From: Synechococcus sp. RedBA-s
Lineage (GTDB): Bacteria > Cyanobacteriota > Cyanobacteriia > PCC-6307 > Cyanobiaceae
Reading direction: 5' to 3'
DNA length: 64,000 nt
NCBI RefSeq assembly: GCF_024345495.1
Contig: NZ_JAGQBF010000015.1
Span: 1 to 64,000, forward strand
Part shown: positions 1 to 12,297 of the stretch, in pieces
Layout: every line of letters begins with the position of its first letter
Position numbering within the stretch: the first letter of the stretch is position 1
Notes under the pieces: model-generated
What the model saw: only the letters and a program-made list of their open reading frames with translations
Told to the model about the DNA's origin: nothing
Databases searched by the model: none
Program-made: the position numbers and the translations under genes

Positions 1-49
1 TTCCACTGAAGCCACCCCCGTGGCGCTGACCGCACCTGCGATCGGCTGA
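1..49 (+). CDS. psbA: Photosystem II D1 protein, C-terminal end only (partial)
   Basis: Only the last 15 codons lie in the window, read from base 2 to the TGA at 47-49; base 1 is the last base of the preceding codon. They encode STEATPVALTAPAIG, which matches the C-terminal extension of cyanobacterial D1 (family ending TPVAL-APAIG). In D1 this extension is removed by the CtpA protease after Ala344 so that the manganese cluster can assemble, so the window seems to begin almost exactly at the processing site. A strong terminator follows 61 bases later. The identification rests on this short tail alone, but the tail is distinctive. Confidence 0.82.
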   Translation, partial: STEATPVALTAPAIG

Positions 50-110
50 TGCAAGCGGTGGGTCTACGGGCCCAACCCCTGCATCACCAGCGATAGCAAT
101 CAAGACACTG

Positions 111-140
111 AAAGCCCCTGCTTCTGCAGGGGCTTTTTTT
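111..140 (+). terminator. Rho-independent terminator after psbA
   Basis: An 11-base stem (AAAGCCCCTGC paired with GCAGGGGCTTT) with a short TTCT loop is followed by a run of T. It is oriented to end the psbA transcript. Confidence 0.9.
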
Positions 141-350
141 ATGGGCAGTTCAGCAGATTTCTTGATCCGAGTCTGCAGTCTCTCGAGAGCATGAAGGCTG
201 GGCGGCCAACCAGCGAACAACCCCCGCCAAACCCGGGGATACCCGGCCGGCAAGCTGAACTCCAAGCACTATGCGCCTTGAGCAATCTGCGCCTTAAATC
301 CTCTGCGCTCTCGATCGCTGGAGTGGTTGCTGAATCTTTCTGGATTGAAA
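141..350. other. Non-coding stretch between psbA terminator and tRNA
   Basis: About 210 bases with no supported gene. A short open frame on the plus strand from 191 runs into the tRNA, has no recognisable product and is not accepted. It presumably contains upstream or downstream signals for the flanking genes, but none is clear. Confidence 0.4.
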
Positions 351-423
<73 letters not shown>

Positions 424-468
424 ATCCGAATGAAATTAGCATTGAGGGGTTCCACAGGCCCCTGGCTC

Positions 469-729
469 ATGCCATCGACCCGGCCCAAGCCCGAGCCTCA
501 GCCAGCGCCCCTGGATCCCGAGTTGCGGGAGCGGCTTCTGGCCGAAGCCAAGTCCCCTTGGAAGGGCCTGCGCCGGGCCCTTTGGTTTGCCCTCACCGCT
601 TCGGGTGGGATCGGCCTGGCGGCCATGGCCATGCGCTCATCGGCCGGCTCGGAGGTGACTTCAGGGGATCTGCTGATCCAGCTCAGTGCCTTCATCGGCT
701 TTGGCCTGTTGCTCTGGCGCGACCGCTGA
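469..729 (+). CDS. DUF3493 small membrane protein (LPA1-like domain)
   Basis: An 86-residue protein. After a proline-rich N-terminus it has the typical DUF3493 run LRERLLAEAKSPWKGLRRAL followed by two membrane spans (about residues 40-58 and 66-82) separated by a short polar loop. DUF3493 is a cyanobacterial/plastid family related to the LPA1/REP27 domain linked in plants and algae to photosystem II assembly; a similar role here is inference. ATG at 469 is chosen because the frame open further upstream runs into the tRNA. The gene is next to psbA, which suits a photosynthetic role but does not prove it. Confidence 0.72.
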   Translation: MPSTRPKPEPQPAPLDPELRERLLAEAKSPWKGLRRALWFALTASGGIGLAAMAMRSSAGSEVTSGDLLIQLSAFIGFGLLLWRDR

Positions 730-776
730 AGCGTTGGGGAGCTCCGCCCCGGGCTGTGGTGTGGGCTGGGACTGGG

Positions 777-1367
777 CTAGGGGAGCTCTAGGGGAGCGGG
801 CAGCAGCAGGGGCAGTCCAAGGCTCAATCGCTCCCGTGCCAGCACCTCTGGGGCCATGGTGGGGGTGCCCTCCAGCTGCTCCGCGCTGCGGCTGAGCAGC
901 CAGATGGCCTGGAGCAGCTGCTGGAACTGCCAGACCAAAACGGCCAGCAGCGGCAGGGTCAGCAGGATCGTGACCAGCCGCGACGCCTCCGGTAGGGGGG
1001 CGATGGCCGCCAGCTGGGGGGAGAGGAGGTCAAGGCGCCAAAGTGCCGGCAGCAACCCAGCCGCCGCTGCGACCGTAAGCAGGCGCACGGGCAGAGGCGA
1101 TTGCAGGGCGCTCAGCCTCCGCTGATCCTCACGGCGGCCTCGGGCCGGTGTCTGCAGCAGCAGCAACGACCAGCAATCGGCCGGCCGCTGCCAGAGCAGC
1201 AGGGCCGGCAGCAGTGCCCCCAGCGCCCAGAGCAACAGCCGCTCGATGCCTGGAACCGGGCCCGGATCGGCCCCCGCAAGGATCAGCGCCACGGCCAGCA
1301 GCTCGGCTGGGATAGCGGCCAGTCCGAGCAGTTGCAGCCAGAGCAGGGGTTCGCTGCGGGGGTTCAC
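777..1367 (-). CDS. Low-complexity tail integral membrane protein, last gene of the nusA-infB operon
   Basis: A 196-residue, very Leu/Ala-rich protein with about four predicted membrane segments (near residues 8-30, 42-60, 93-112 and 130-155) and a leucine/proline-rich end. It resembles the uncharacterised cyanobacterial family known as low-complexity tail membrane protein, which is often found beside infB. Start is GTG at 1367-1365: the infB stop and this start form TGATGTG, separated by one base, so translation is probably coupled. The in-frame alternative at the nearby ATG is closed by an immediate TGA. Function unknown. Confidence 0.7.
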   Translation of the reverse strand: MNPRSEPLLWLQLLGLAAIPAELLAVALILAGADPGPVPGIERLLLWALGALLPALLLWQRPADCWSLLLLQTPARGRREDQRRLSALQSPLPVRLLTVAAAAGLLPALWRLDLLSPQLAAIAPLPEASRLVTILLTLPLLAVLVWQFQQLLQAIWLLSRSAEQLEGTPTMAPEVLARERLSLGLPLLLPAPLELP

Positions 1368-1368
1368 A

Positions 1369-4300
1369 TCAGGTGCTGAGGGTGCGGCGTTGGGTGACCA
1401 GCTTGTAGGCCATCACCCGATCGCCCTCCTGCCAGTTGGCAAAGCGATCGCAGCCGATGCCGCACTCGAAGCCCGTGGCCACCTCCTTGACGTCGTCCTT
1501 GTTGCGGCGCAGGGAATCGAGATCGCCCTCGAATACCACCTGTTTGTTGCGCTGAATGCGCACCTTGCAGTTGCGCTGCAGCTTGCCGCTGGTGACATAA
1601 CACCCAGCCACGGCGCTCTTGCCGATGGTGAACACCAGGCGCACCTCCGCTTCGCCGAGGGACTCCTCCACCAGCTCCGGCTCCAGCAGACCCTCCATGG
1701 CCAGCTGGATGTCCTCCAGCAGCTTGTAGATCACGTCGTAGTCGCGCACGTCGACGCCATTGGCATCGGCGGCCCGCTTGGCTCCGGAGGCCATCGAGGT
1801 GTTGAAGCCCACGATCACGGCACCGGAGGCGGCGGCCAGATCCACGTCGGTTTCGGTGATCTCCCCTGGGGCGGAGAGCAGCACCCGCACTTGCACCTCG
1901 CCCTGGGGCAGCCGCTCGAGTGATCCGAGGATCGCCTCGACACTGCCCTGGACGTCGGCCTTGAGGATGAGGTTGAGCTCCTTGAGCTCCCCTTCGCTGG
2001 CCTGACCTGACATGGACGCCAGTGAAACCCGGCGGGAGGCCATCTGCTGGGCCAGGCGGGTGGCACGGGCTTCGTTGGCCCGGTCTCCCACCACCGAGCG
2101 GGCGGTCTTCTCGTCGGTGTAGACCTCGAATTCATCACCGGCGGTGGGCACCTCGCTGAAGCCGAGGGCCTCCACGGCCGAGGAAGGACCCGCGCTCTTG
2201 ACCCGTTTGCCCGAGTCGTCGACCATGGCCCGAACCTTGCCGAGCACGGGCCCGGCCGCCAACACATCGCCGGCCTTGAGGGTGCCGTTTTGGATCAGCA
2301 GGGTGGCCACAGGACCCTTGGCCTTGTCGAGGTGAGCCTCGATCACGGTGCCCTTCGCCATCCGGTCCGGGTTGGCCTGGAGGTCTTCGATCTCCGTCAC
2401 CAGCAGGATCATCTCCAGCAGTTTGTCGATGTTGATGCCCTTGGTGGCGCTCACCGGCACCATCACCGTGGTGCCGCCCCAGTCTTCAGCGACAAGCTCC
2501 AGGGCGGAGAGTTCCTGCTTGACCCGCTCGGGTTGGGCGCCCTCCTTGTCCACCTTGTTGATCGCCACGATGATCGGCACTTCCGCCGCCCTGGCGTGGC
2601 TGATGGCCTCGAGGGTCTGGGGACGAACGCCGTCGTCGGCGGCCACCACCAGCACGGCCACGTCGGTGACCTTGGTGCCCCGGGCGCGCATGGCGGTGAA
2701 GGCCTCGTGGCCCGGGGTGTCGAGGAAGGTGATGCTGCGGTCTTCGCCGGAGTGGGGAATCGTGACCTGGTAGGCGCCGATGTGCTGGGTGATGCCGCCG
2801 GCTTCCCCGGCCGCCACACGGGTCTTGCGGATGGCATCCAGCAGGCTGGTCTTGCCATGGTCGACGTGGCCCATCACCGTGACCACCGGCGGACGGCGGA
2901 TCAGGTGATCGAAATCGCTGGCCTCGATCATCTCGACCGTCTTCTTGGCGGCCTCCTCCACGTCGTCCTGGAGCACAGGCACCCCGAATTCATCGGAGAC
3001 CGTTTCGATCGTGGAGAGATCGAGGGTCTGGGTGACCGTGGCGATGATCCCCTTGAAGAAGAGGGATTTGATGATCTCGGAGCTCTCCACACCGAGGCGG
3101 TCGGCCAGCTCCTGCACCGTGAGGTTGCCCTCGGGCACGATCAGCATCTCGGGCCGGGTGGCCTTGGCTTCGCGGGCGGCGCGCAGTTCCATGGCGCGAC
3201 GCCGCTGCCTCTGGCGGGTGGTTTCCTTCTTGCGCTTGCGCATCGCCACCACGGGCTTGGCGCCCGGTGTGGTGGGACGAGTGCGGGGCCGCGACGGACG
3301 GGCCAGGCTGGCCTGGAGCACCATCGCCTCGTGCTCGCCGGCGAAGCCGCCGGTTTCGGCGGTGAGCGCATCATCGTTGTCGCCGATGATGTGGACCTTC
3401 TGGCGCTGCTTCTGGGGCGACTTGCTGCGCAGGGCCTCCAACTTGGCGCTGTCGTCCCATTCTGGGCGCCGTGCCCGGCCAGGCCCTGCGGCCTGGGGTG
3501 TGCGGAAAGCCGGTTTGCGCGGCGCCGAGGGGGGTGTGGCTGTGGGCCGGCTGGGATCGGTACCGCCTTCGCTGCGCTCGGGCCGCCGGGGTGGCGCGGC
3601 GATTGGGCGGCTGCCGGGCTTCTGCAGCTGCATCAGCTCACCGGGGGCCACAGGCTTGCGCATGCCCTGGGGCATGCCGGGACGCACGGGAGCTCCGGGT
3701 CGGGTGCCGCCACCGGGGGCGGCGTCGTCGCGGCGGATCGGTTTACCCACCAGCTCCAGGGGGCTGCGGGCCTGGGTGGGGCGGCCCACCTGCGGGGGGG
3801 GCCGCTGAGGCGCACCGGCGGGCCGCTGACTCAGGGCCGGGCGACCCGAAGGAGGTGCCGGTCGGTTGCTGGTGCCGGGCTGGGCCGTCTGGGGTCGGCC
3901 CACCAGTTGCGGCCGGCCGGGGGCGGAGCCGGCTGCTGCCCGCACGGGTGCAGGTGCGCCAGGCCTTGGGGGCGCGGCCGAGGCCGGACGGGAGGGGGCT
4001 GGTGCACTGTCGCGGGGCACGGGCCGGGGGCTCGTCGCCGGCCGGGGACTGGGGGTGAGACTGGGCGCCGCAGCCGGAGCGGGCTTGCGCACCTGGGGTG
4101 GCTCCGGCTTGCTCACCGGCGCGGCTGGTGGTCGGCTTGGGACACCCGCCGGCTTGAGCGGCACCGCCGGCCGGGCTGGTGCCGCAGCAGTTGGCGCGGA
4201 GGTGGTGGGGGTCTGTCGAGCGGCCTGAGGCACCACTTTCCTCACCAGCGGTGGTGGGCTGGGGGCCGCCGGCTTTGCTGTGTTGGCGGGAGCCTGCGCC

Positions 4301-4749
4301 ACGATCTCCGGCCTGGGGGCCGGCTTGACAATGACTGGCTTGCCGGCGGGGGCGGCTGGCTTCTGGGGGCTGCTCACCGGCCTGACGGCCGGCTTGGGCT
4401 TGGCGGCGGCAGCCGGAGCGGCCGCACTGGAGGGCGGAGCAGGAGCGGCTGGGGCCGACGGGGCTGCCTTCTTGAGCGAAAGGATGGCCTTCGCCGGCTC
4501 GCCCGCCGGGGGTGCGGGCCGCACAGGCTGGGCCAGCTGGGCCCCACCACCGTTGCTGGGTGCGTTCCTGGGCGCGTTGCCGGGGGTTCTGATCAGGCTG
4601 CGGATGCGCTCGGCCTCCCCATCGCTGATGGAGCTGCTGTGGCTCTTGACCGCAATGGACAGCTTCTCAGCGGCGTCGAGCACGTCCTTGTTCTCCAGGC
4701 CAAGGTCCCGGGACAGCTCATAAATTCTGACTTTGCCGCTGCTGGTCAT
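1369..4749 (-). CDS. infB: Translation initiation factor IF-2
   Basis: A GTPase of 1126 residues that brings initiator fMet-tRNA to the 30S subunit and promotes subunit joining. The N-terminus starts with an IF2_N-like helix ([12 protein letters not shown]), then about 400 residues of Pro/Ala/Arg-rich low complexity, a second IF2_N domain (about 540-600) and the G domain from about 620. G-domain motifs are GHVDHGKT (G1, near residue 628), DTPGHEAF (G3) and NKVD (G4). Domains II-IV follow. It is longer than E. coli IF-2 (890 residues) because of the linker, as in other GC-rich cyanobacteria. It lies in the operon rimP-nusA-ylxR-infB with a 63-base gap after ylxR. Confidence 0.97.
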   Translation of the reverse strand: MTSSGKVRIYELSRDLGLENKDVLDAAEKLSIAVKSHSSSISDGEAERIRSLIRTPGNAPRNAPSNGGGAQLAQPVRPAPPAGEPAKAILSLKKAAPSAPAAPAPPSSAAAPAAAAKPKPAVRPVSSPQKPAAPAGKPVIVKPAPRPEIVAQAPANTAKPAAPSPPPLVRKVVPQAARQTPTTSAPTAAAPARPAVPLKPAGVPSRPPAAPVSKPEPPQVRKPAPAAAPSLTPSPRPATSPRPVPRDSAPAPSRPASAAPPRPGAPAPVRAAAGSAPGRPQLVGRPQTAQPGTSNRPAPPSGRPALSQRPAGAPQRPPPQVGRPTQARSPLELVGKPIRRDDAAPGGGTRPGAPVRPGMPQGMRKPVAPGELMQLQKPGSRPIAAPPRRPERSEGGTDPSRPTATPPSAPRKPAFRTPQAAGPGRARRPEWDDSAKLEALRSKSPQKQRQKVHIIGDNDDALTAETGGFAGEHEAMVLQASLARPSRPRTRPTTPGAKPVVAMRKRKKETTRQRQRRRAMELRAAREAKATRPEMLIVPEGNLTVQELADRLGVESSEIIKSLFFKGIIATVTQTLDLSTIETVSDEFGVPVLQDDVEEAAKKTVEMIEASDFDHLIRRPPVVTVMGHVDHGKTSLLDAIRKTRVAAGEAGGITQHIGAYQVTIPHSGEDRSITFLDTPGHEAFTAMRARGTKVTDVAVLVVAADDGVRPQTLEAISHARAAEVPIIVAINKVDKEGAQPERVKQELSALELVAEDWGGTTVMVPVSATKGINIDKLLEMILLVTEIEDLQANPDRMAKGTVIEAHLDKAKGPVATLLIQNGTLKAGDVLAAGPVLGKVRAMVDDSGKRVKSAGPSSAVEALGFSEVPTAGDEFEVYTDEKTARSVVGDRANEARATRLAQQMASRRVSLASMSGQASEGELKELNLILKADVQGSVEAILGSLERLPQGEVQVRVLLSAPGEITETDVDLAAASGAVIVGFNTSMASGAKRAADANGVDVRDYDVIYKLLEDIQLAMEGLLEPELVEESLGEAEVRLVFTIGKSAVAGCYVTSGKLQRNCKVRIQRNKQVVFEGDLDSLRRNKDDVKEVATGFECGIGCDRFANWQEGDRVMAYKLVTQRRTLST

Positions 4750-4812
4750 TCAGATCTCCGATCGGTCGGGGCACCAAGTGCCGCCGAGCCCCACGCGCGG
4801 TGCGGCCACTGT

Positions 4813-5103
4813 TCATCTTGCCTCAGAGGCTGCAGCGTGTGACTCGCTCAGCCGTTCCACCAGTGCTGCGTAAATGGAATCCGACACCTGACAGCGCAGG
4901 GCGCGCTGGAGACGTTTGCGCCGCCTGGCGTCCTCGATGCAGCGGCTGGAGGGACAGACATAGGCCGAGCGGCCCATGGCCTTGGTGGTGGCCCCGTCCA
5001 GCACCACCCCATCGCTGCTCTGACGGATGATCCGCCAGAGCAGCCGACGATCCCGCCGTTCCCGGCAGGACACACAGCGCCGCAGCACCACTCCCCCGCT
5101 CAC
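4813..5103 (-). CDS. ylxR: YlxR family RNA-binding protein (DUF448)
   Basis: A 96-residue basic protein. The family signature RRCVSCRERR lies near the N-terminus and is followed by GRSAYVC and a basic helix rich in Arg/Lys. YlxR/DUF448 proteins have an RNA-binding fold; in Firmicutes the homologue modulates RNase P (called RnpM). A role here is inferred from family membership and from the near-universal position between nusA and infB. Start is GTG, whose GTGA overlaps the nusA stop by four bases, indicating translational coupling. Confidence 0.88.
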   Translation of the reverse strand: MSGGVVLRRCVSCRERRDRRLLWRIIRQSSDGVVLDGATTKAMGRSAYVCPSSRCIEDARRRKRLQRALRCQVSDSIYAALVERLSESHAAASEAR

Positions 5104-6587
5104 CGCAGTTCGGCCTCGGCATCCGCTTCGGCATCAGCGTCAGCCTCAACGGCGGCCACGGCCACGGTTTCAGTGGCGGCCACGGCCACGGTTTCCACTT
5201 CGGCCATGGCTTCTGCTGCAGCCTCAGGCTCAGGCTCAGGCTCATAGGCGGCCTCGGCCTCCCTGGCTTCGGCATAGCCCTCGTAGCCATCCTCGTCCTC
5301 GGGCAGGGGGTAGAGCTCCCGCAGGCGGGCGTCTTCCTCGGCTCGGGCGGCCTGCTCAACCGCCAGGCGAGCTTCGGCCTCGGCCTGCTGCCGCTCGTCC
5401 TCCTCGCGCAGGGCGATCAGCTCCGCCGCCCTGGCGTCCTCCGTGACCTGGTCGTAGTCGGAGGCGTTCTTGATGTCGATCTTCCAGCCGGTGAGCCGTG
5501 CCGCCAGACGCACGTTCTGGCCCTCGCGGCCGATGGCCAGGCTGAGCTGATCGGGGGGAACGAGCACATGGGCGTGTTGCCCCTCCGGATCCACCAGCCG
5601 CACCATCTCGACGCGGGCGGGGCTGAGGGAATTGGCCAGGTACTGAGCCGGATCGGGCGACCAGCGAATCACATCGATCTTCTCGCCGCGCAGTTCATTG
5701 ACCACCTGCTGAATGCGGGAACCCCGGGCCCCGATGCAGGCCCCCACTGGATCCACCTCCCGCTCGACGCTGTCGACGGCCACCTTGGTGCGGGGGCCCA
5801 CGGCACGGGAGGGGGGATTGGCTTCCCTGGCGACGGCCACGATCCGCACCGAACCCTCCTGGATCTCCGGCACTTCGTTCTCGAACAGGTACACCACCAG
5901 ACCGGCATTGGCCCTTGAGATGAACAGCTGCGGGCCGCGACGGGCGACCTCGCTCACCTCCTTGAGGAAGACCTTGAAGGTGGCATTGGCCCGGTAGTTG
6001 TCGTTGGGAAGCTGGTCGCGCCTGGGCAGCTCCGCTTCCACCTCAGGCCGACCCAGGCCGGAACTCACGGCCATGATCACCGACTGACGCTCGAAGCGGA
6101 TCACCCGGGCGGTGAGCACTGGGTCTTCGAGATCGGCGAACTCCTCCTGGATCATCCGGCGCTGCTGGTCCCGCAGCTTCTGGGCCAGCACCTGCTTGGT
6201 GGTGGCGGCGGCCATACGGCCGAAGTCGTCTTTCTCGGGGGTGACATCCAGCACCACCGTGTCGCCGATCTGGGCGTCTTCCGCCACCTGCTGCACTTCG
6301 GCCAGGGCGATCTGGTGGTCTTCGCTCTCCACCTCATCGACGATGATCTTGCTGGCCAGCACTCGATAGCCCTCCTCATCGAGGTCGAGGGCCACATCGA
6401 AATTGCTGAAGTAGTCCTCCTCGAAGGGGTCTTCGCTGATGCCCAGATAGAGGGTGCGGCGATAGCGCTCGTACCCCTTGAGGAGGGCCTCACGCAGGGC
6501 CGCCTCAATTACCTGGGTGGGAAGTTTCTTCTCCTCACTGATGTCCTCGATCAGGTTCTGCAGACCGGGGAGGAGAACGAGTGCCAT
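5100..6587 (-). CDS. nusA: Transcription termination/antitermination factor NusA
   Basis: A 495-residue RNA polymerase-binding factor controlling pausing, termination and antitermination. The order of domains is the RNAP-binding N-terminal domain (about 1-130), S1 (about 150-215) and two KH domains (about 230-345; GACIGARGSRIQ and LAIGREGQNV are the KH GxxG signatures). The C-terminal part is not an E. coli-type AR domain but an acidic Glu/Ala-rich tail of about 130 residues with the repeated phrase ETVAVAA, encoded by a 24-base duplication. Such tails vary freely among cyanobacteria. It is followed by overlapping ylxR and preceded by rimP 45 bases upstream. Confidence 0.96.
   Translation of the reverse strand: MALVLLPGLQNLIEDISEEKKLPTQVIEAALREALLKGYERYRRTLYLGISEDPFEEDYFSNFDVALDLDEEGYRVLASKIIVDEVESEDHQIALAEVQQVAEDAQIGDTVVLDVTPEKDDFGRMAAATTKQVLAQKLRDQQRRMIQEEFADLEDPVLTARVIRFERQSVIMAVSSGLGRPEVEAELPRRDQLPNDNYRANATFKVFLKEVSEVARRGPQLFISRANAGLVVYLFENEVPEIQEGSVRIVAVAREANPPSRAVGPRTKVAVDSVEREVDPVGACIGARGSRIQQVVNELRGEKIDVIRWSPDPAQYLANSLSPARVEMVRLVDPEGQHAHVLVPPDQLSLAIGREGQNVRLAARLTGWKIDIKNASDYDQVTEDARAAELIALREEDERQQAEAEARLAVEQAARAEEDARLRELYPLPEDEDGYEGYAEAREAEAAYEPEPEPEAAAEAMAEVETVAVAATETVAVAAVEADADAEADAEAELR
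5151..5195. repeat. 24-base tandem duplication in the nusA tail
   Basis: A 21-base identical stretch occurs at 5151-5171 and 5175-5195 (unit 24 bases, so in frame). It encodes the repeated ETVAVAA phrase in the acidic NusA tail and explains the local low complexity. Confidence 0.85.
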
Positions 6588-6632
6588 CGGATCAAAAAAG
6601 GGGGGATGAGGGGGTTGGTCACGGAGCGGTGG

Positions 6633-7103
6633 TCAGCCCGTGGTGGGGGTGACCAGGCGAACGGAGATCACATCAGAGCGGGGGATCCGACTGATGCGGC
6701 CGCGCAGATTGAGCTGGAGGTGCTCAGCGTCCCTCTCCAGCAATAGGCCTTCGCGGGTGGTCTCGGCGTCCTTGCCATCGCGAAAGCACACCGCCACGGG
6801 GAACCCGCGGAAACTGTGGAAGTCGCGGTCGTCAAGCAGCTCCTCGCCGATTCCTGGACTGCTGACTTCCAGGACATAGGCCTGGGGCATTAGCTCGCTG
6901 GCTTCGACAACCTCACCGAGCACACCGCTGAAAGCGGCGCAGTCATCGAGATTGACGTCCCGTCCGTCGGCGTGGCGGATCTGGACAACCAGGGTGAGTG
7001 GCAGCCGCTGGGCCTGGATCTCCACCCCCTGCACCGCCAGACCGGAAGCTTCGGCGAGCGGGCAGACCAGGCGCTCCAGATCGGGGATGAGTGGATGGGG
7101 CAC
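6633..7103 (-). CDS. rimP: Ribosome maturation factor RimP
   Basis: A 156-residue protein needed for maturation of the 30S subunit. It has the two RimP domains: N-terminal alpha/beta part with the characteristic VNLDDCAAFS and VLEVSSPGI stretches, and a small C-terminal SH3-like barrel. Length matches the family (about 150). Start is GTG at 7103. It is the first gene of the rimP-nusA-ylxR-infB operon. Confidence 0.95.
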   Translation of the reverse strand: MPHPLIPDLERLVCPLAEASGLAVQGVEIQAQRLPLTLVVQIRHADGRDVNLDDCAAFSGVLGEVVEASELMPQAYVLEVSSPGIGEELLDDRDFHSFRGFPVAVCFRDGKDAETTREGLLLERDAEHLQLNLRGRISRIPRSDVISVRLVTPTTG

Positions 7104-7150
7104 CGGCGGAGCTGGAGAGAGCGAGTCGGACGCCCGACCGGCCTCTGCAG

Positions 7151-7184
7151 AAAACTGCCCCCGAGCCCAAGGCTGCCCGGGGGC
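7151..7184 (-). terminator. Terminator of the 7267-7545 gene
   Basis: Read on the minus strand, a 7-base GC stem (GCCCCCG/CGGGGGC) encloses an inner GC-rich hairpin and is followed by AGTTTTC. It lies between the upstream minus-strand gene and rimP, so it probably keeps the two transcripts apart. Confidence 0.6.
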
Positions 7185-7266
7185 CGCACTTGAATGTCAG
7201 GGTGATGCCCGCCGGGCATGAACTTGAGCGTACAAGCCGGCACGGCAGGCCCCGGCTTCGGCTGAC

Positions 7267-7545
7267 TCAGGCCGGCGGAGTGGCGCTGCCGGGGGCATCG
7301 AGCAGACCGAGGCTGGGGGCCTCACCGTAGAAATCGTCTGCGCCGATCTCGCCCAGGATCGCCTGGTCCTGGTTGAGGCAGCGTTGGGGTTCCCTGACGT
7401 ATTGGCAGACCCTGGCCCAGAGCTTGGCGCGGGTGCCAGGCCCCCCCTGGCCGAACATCACCTGATCCTGGCCGCCCACCATGCCCTGGATCTCCACCTG
7501 GCAGAGGGCACATCGCACACGGGTGCCGGGAGGGATCGAGGCCAT
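7267..7545 (-). CDS. Conserved picocyanobacterial small protein, function unknown
   Basis: A soluble 92-residue protein. It has a C-ALC pair near the start (RVRCALC), two more Cys further on (VCQYV and RCLNQD), then an acidic C-terminal half. No domain is recognised. The four Cys could be a metal site or structural; this is only a possibility. ATG at 7545 is preferred over an upstream in-frame start because the extra 39 residues have no protein-like features and would overlap the divergent gene at 7605. Real-gene support: a terminator follows it and the codon pattern matches its neighbours. Confidence 0.6.
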   Translation of the reverse strand: MASIPPGTRVRCALCQVEIQGMVGGQDQVMFGQGGPGTRAKLWARVCQYVREPQRCLNQDQAILGEIGADDFYGEAPSLGLLDAPGSATPPA

Positions 7546-7604
7546 GGTCTGGCAGCGCTGTTGCGGCAACTTAGGGTGAAGTCCCCCCTCCATGGCGCTC
7601 TCTG

Positions 7605-9711
<2,107 letters not shown>

Positions 9712-9790
9712 GGGGCCCTGCGCCAGCTGGGTTCTGCAGGAATTCAGCCATCAGCTTGCTACGGTCGCAACCCCCCTGGTTCCACTCCCC

Positions 9791-10504
9791 ATGGCCGAGC
9801 TGCAGGACCGGATGAAGCTGGCCGTGGCCACCGCCGCCGTCGATCAGATTCGCGATGGGATGGTGGTCGGCCTGGGCTCCGGCTCCACCGCCGCCCTGAT
9901 GATCCGGGAACTGGGCGCCCGGCTGCAGCGCGGCGAACTCTCCGGCATCACCGGGGTGACCACCTCGTTCCAGGGGGAGGTGCTCGCCGCTGAGCTGGGC
10001 ATTCCCCTGCAGAGCCTCAATGCCGTCTCCCGCATCGACCTGGCGATCGATGGTGCCGATGAGGTGGATCCCGCCTTCCAGCTGATCAAGGGGGGCGGGG
10101 CCTGCCACGTGCAGGAGAAGCTGGTGGCCCGCCGGGCCGATCGCTTCGTGGTGGTGGTGGATTCCAGCAAGCTGGTGGAGCGCCTCAACCTGGAGTTCCT
10201 CCTGCCGGTGGAGGTGCTGCCCGGCGCCTGGCGTCAGGTGAAGGCGGAACTGGAGGCGATGGGCGCCACCGGTGATTTGCGTATGGCTGTGAGGAAGGCA
10301 GGCCCGGTGGTGACCGACCAGGGGAATCTGGTGTTGGATCTGCGCTTCGCCGGTGGCATCGCCGATCCACCGGCCCTGGAGCAGGCCATCAACAACCTGC
10401 CGGGGGTGCTGGAAAACGGGCTGTTCGTGGGCCTCACCGACCAGGTGCTGGTGGGCGAGATCGTTGATGGGGAGCCCCGGGTGCGGGATCTGGAGCGCGC
10501 CTGA
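9791..10504 (+). CDS. rpiA: Ribose-5-phosphate isomerase A
   Basis: A 237-residue enzyme interconverting ribose 5-phosphate and ribulose 5-phosphate in the Calvin cycle and pentose phosphate pathway. Family blocks are visible: GLGSGSTA near residue 28 (phosphate binding), [12 protein letters not shown] (about 83-94, catalytic Asp), and the KGGGACH loop with KLVARRAD after it. Length is standard. Convergent with hisD, 27 bases away. Confidence 0.96.
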   Translation: MAELQDRMKLAVATAAVDQIRDGMVVGLGSGSTAALMIRELGARLQRGELSGITGVTTSFQGEVLAAELGIPLQSLNAVSRIDLAIDGADEVDPAFQLIKGGGACHVQEKLVARRADRFVVVVDSSKLVERLNLEFLLPVEVLPGAWRQVKAELEAMGATGDLRMAVRKAGPVVTDQGNLVLDLRFAGGIADPPALEQAINNLPGVLENGLFVGLTDQVLVGEIVDGEPRVRDLERA

Positions 10505-10531
10505 GCAGCGCTTCGAGCTCGGGCGGCTCAG

Positions 10532-11854
10532 CTAGTTGAGCCGGCGGCGCACTGAATCGGCGTGGCTGTGCAGCCCCTCGCTCTGGGCCAGGGTGATCAC
10601 CGCCGGTCCGGTGGCCTCGAGGGCCTGGCGGTTGAAGGCGATCAGGCTGGTGTGACGCATGAACGTTTCCACACTGAGGGCGCCGGAGAAACGGGCGGTG
10701 CCTGAGGTGGGCAGGGTGTGGTTGGGGCCCGCCAGGTAGTCGCCGACGGCCTCTGGGCTCCAGGCGCCGATGAAGATGGCCCCGGCGTTCTCGATCCGTC
10801 CCGCCAGGGGCTCCGGCCGCTCCACCAGCAGCTCCAGGTGTTCGGGTGCGAACTGATCGCTGAGGCGGGCGGCGTCCTCCAGCGATGGGCAGAGCACGAT
10901 CAGTCCCCAGTTCTGCAGGGCCGTGCGGCAGAGCTCCGCCCGGGGGTGGTGGCGCAGCTGCTGCTCCAGGGCCTTGGGCACCGCCGCCGCCAGGGCCGCG
11001 CTGGTGGTGAGCAGGATCGCCGCCGCCAGGGGGTCGTGTTCGGCCTGGGCGAGCAGATCGGCGGCCACGTGATCGGGATCGGCGCTCTGGTCGGCGATCA
11101 CCAGCACCTCGCTGGGGCCGGCCAGCGAATCGATCGCCACCTGTCCATACACGGCTTTTTTGGCCAGGGTCACGTAGAGGTTGCCCGGACCGCTGATCAC
11201 ATCCACCCGCGGGATCGATTCGGTGCCGTAGGCCAGGGCGGCGATGGCCTGGGCCCCACCGACCCGGTAGACCTCCTCGACCCCGGCCAGGTGGGCGGCG
11301 GCCAGCACCGTGGGATCCGGTTGGCCCTGGGGCCCCGGCGGCGTCACCATCACCACCCGCTTGACCCCGGCCACCCGGGCCGGAATGGCATTCATCAACA
11401 CGGTGCTGGGGTAGGAGGCCCGCCCTCCGGGCACGTAGAGCCCGGCTGTGGCCACTGGCCGCCAGCGCCGCCCGAGGCGTTCGCCGTGAACGCCCGTAAC
11501 CTCCAGGTCGCGGGGCTTCTGGCGCTGGTGGAAATCGAGGATGCGCCGCTGGGCCAGCTCCAGGGCCCCGCGCAGGTCGGAGGGGCAGTCCTTCCAGGCG
11601 GCCGCGAGCTCCTCGCGGGGAATGCGCAGGGGGTCCGGGCGGACCCCGTCGAAGCGTTCGCTCAGCTCCAGCAGGGCGTGATCGCCGTCGCGTTTCACCT
11701 GCTCAATGATGGTCTCCACCGTGGCGGCGGCGTCCCGGCTGGCGCCGCCGCTGGTGCGTCCAGCGATGCCGGCCAGCCTGGCCGCCGCCGCATCGAGGTC
11801 CTCTAGGAGCTCGATGGCCAGGGCTGGGGCGGGGTCGCTCAGGGTGTTCGGCAC
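10532..11854 (-). CDS. hisD: Histidinol dehydrogenase
   Basis: This enzyme catalyses the last two oxidations of histidine synthesis (L-histidinol to L-histidine, NAD- and zinc-dependent). Recognisable blocks are GLYVPGGRA, RVGGAQAIAALAYGT, DVISGPGN, LAGPSEVLVIAD, AQAEHDP and GPNHTLPTSGTARF, which supply substrate, NAD and zinc ligands. From GTG at 11854 the protein has 440 residues, close to E. coli HisD (434). A TTG at 11893 would add 13 residues; neither start has a clear ribosome binding site. It stands alone, as his genes usually do in cyanobacteria. Confidence 0.95.
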   Translation of the reverse strand: MPNTLSDPAPALAIELLEDLDAAAARLAGIAGRTSGGASRDAAATVETIIEQVKRDGDHALLELSERFDGVRPDPLRIPREELAAAWKDCPSDLRGALELAQRRILDFHQRQKPRDLEVTGVHGERLGRRWRPVATAGLYVPGGRASYPSTVLMNAIPARVAGVKRVVMVTPPGPQGQPDPTVLAAAHLAGVEEVYRVGGAQAIAALAYGTESIPRVDVISGPGNLYVTLAKKAVYGQVAIDSLAGPSEVLVIADQSADPDHVAADLLAQAEHDPLAAAILLTTSAALAAAVPKALEQQLRHHPRAELCRTALQNWGLIVLCPSLEDAARLSDQFAPEHLELLVERPEPLAGRIENAGAIFIGAWSPEAVGDYLAGPNHTLPTSGTARFSGALSVETFMRHTSLIAFNRQALEATGPAVITLAQSEGLHSHADSVRRRLN

Positions 11855-11906
11855 GGGCAATCGCGATGGCGGCCTGCAGTGCCGCTCAATCAATGAGCCA
11901 CGCTAG

Positions 11907-12281
<375 letters not shown>

Positions 12282-12297
12282 GCGGCCGGCCGTCCCC

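Noticed and set aside
2290-4842. An 850-codon open frame on the plus strand opposite infB
   Set aside because: It is the shadow of the GC-rich infB frame: composition is Gly/Arg/His-biased, no domain is recognisable, and IF-2 on the other strand is certain.
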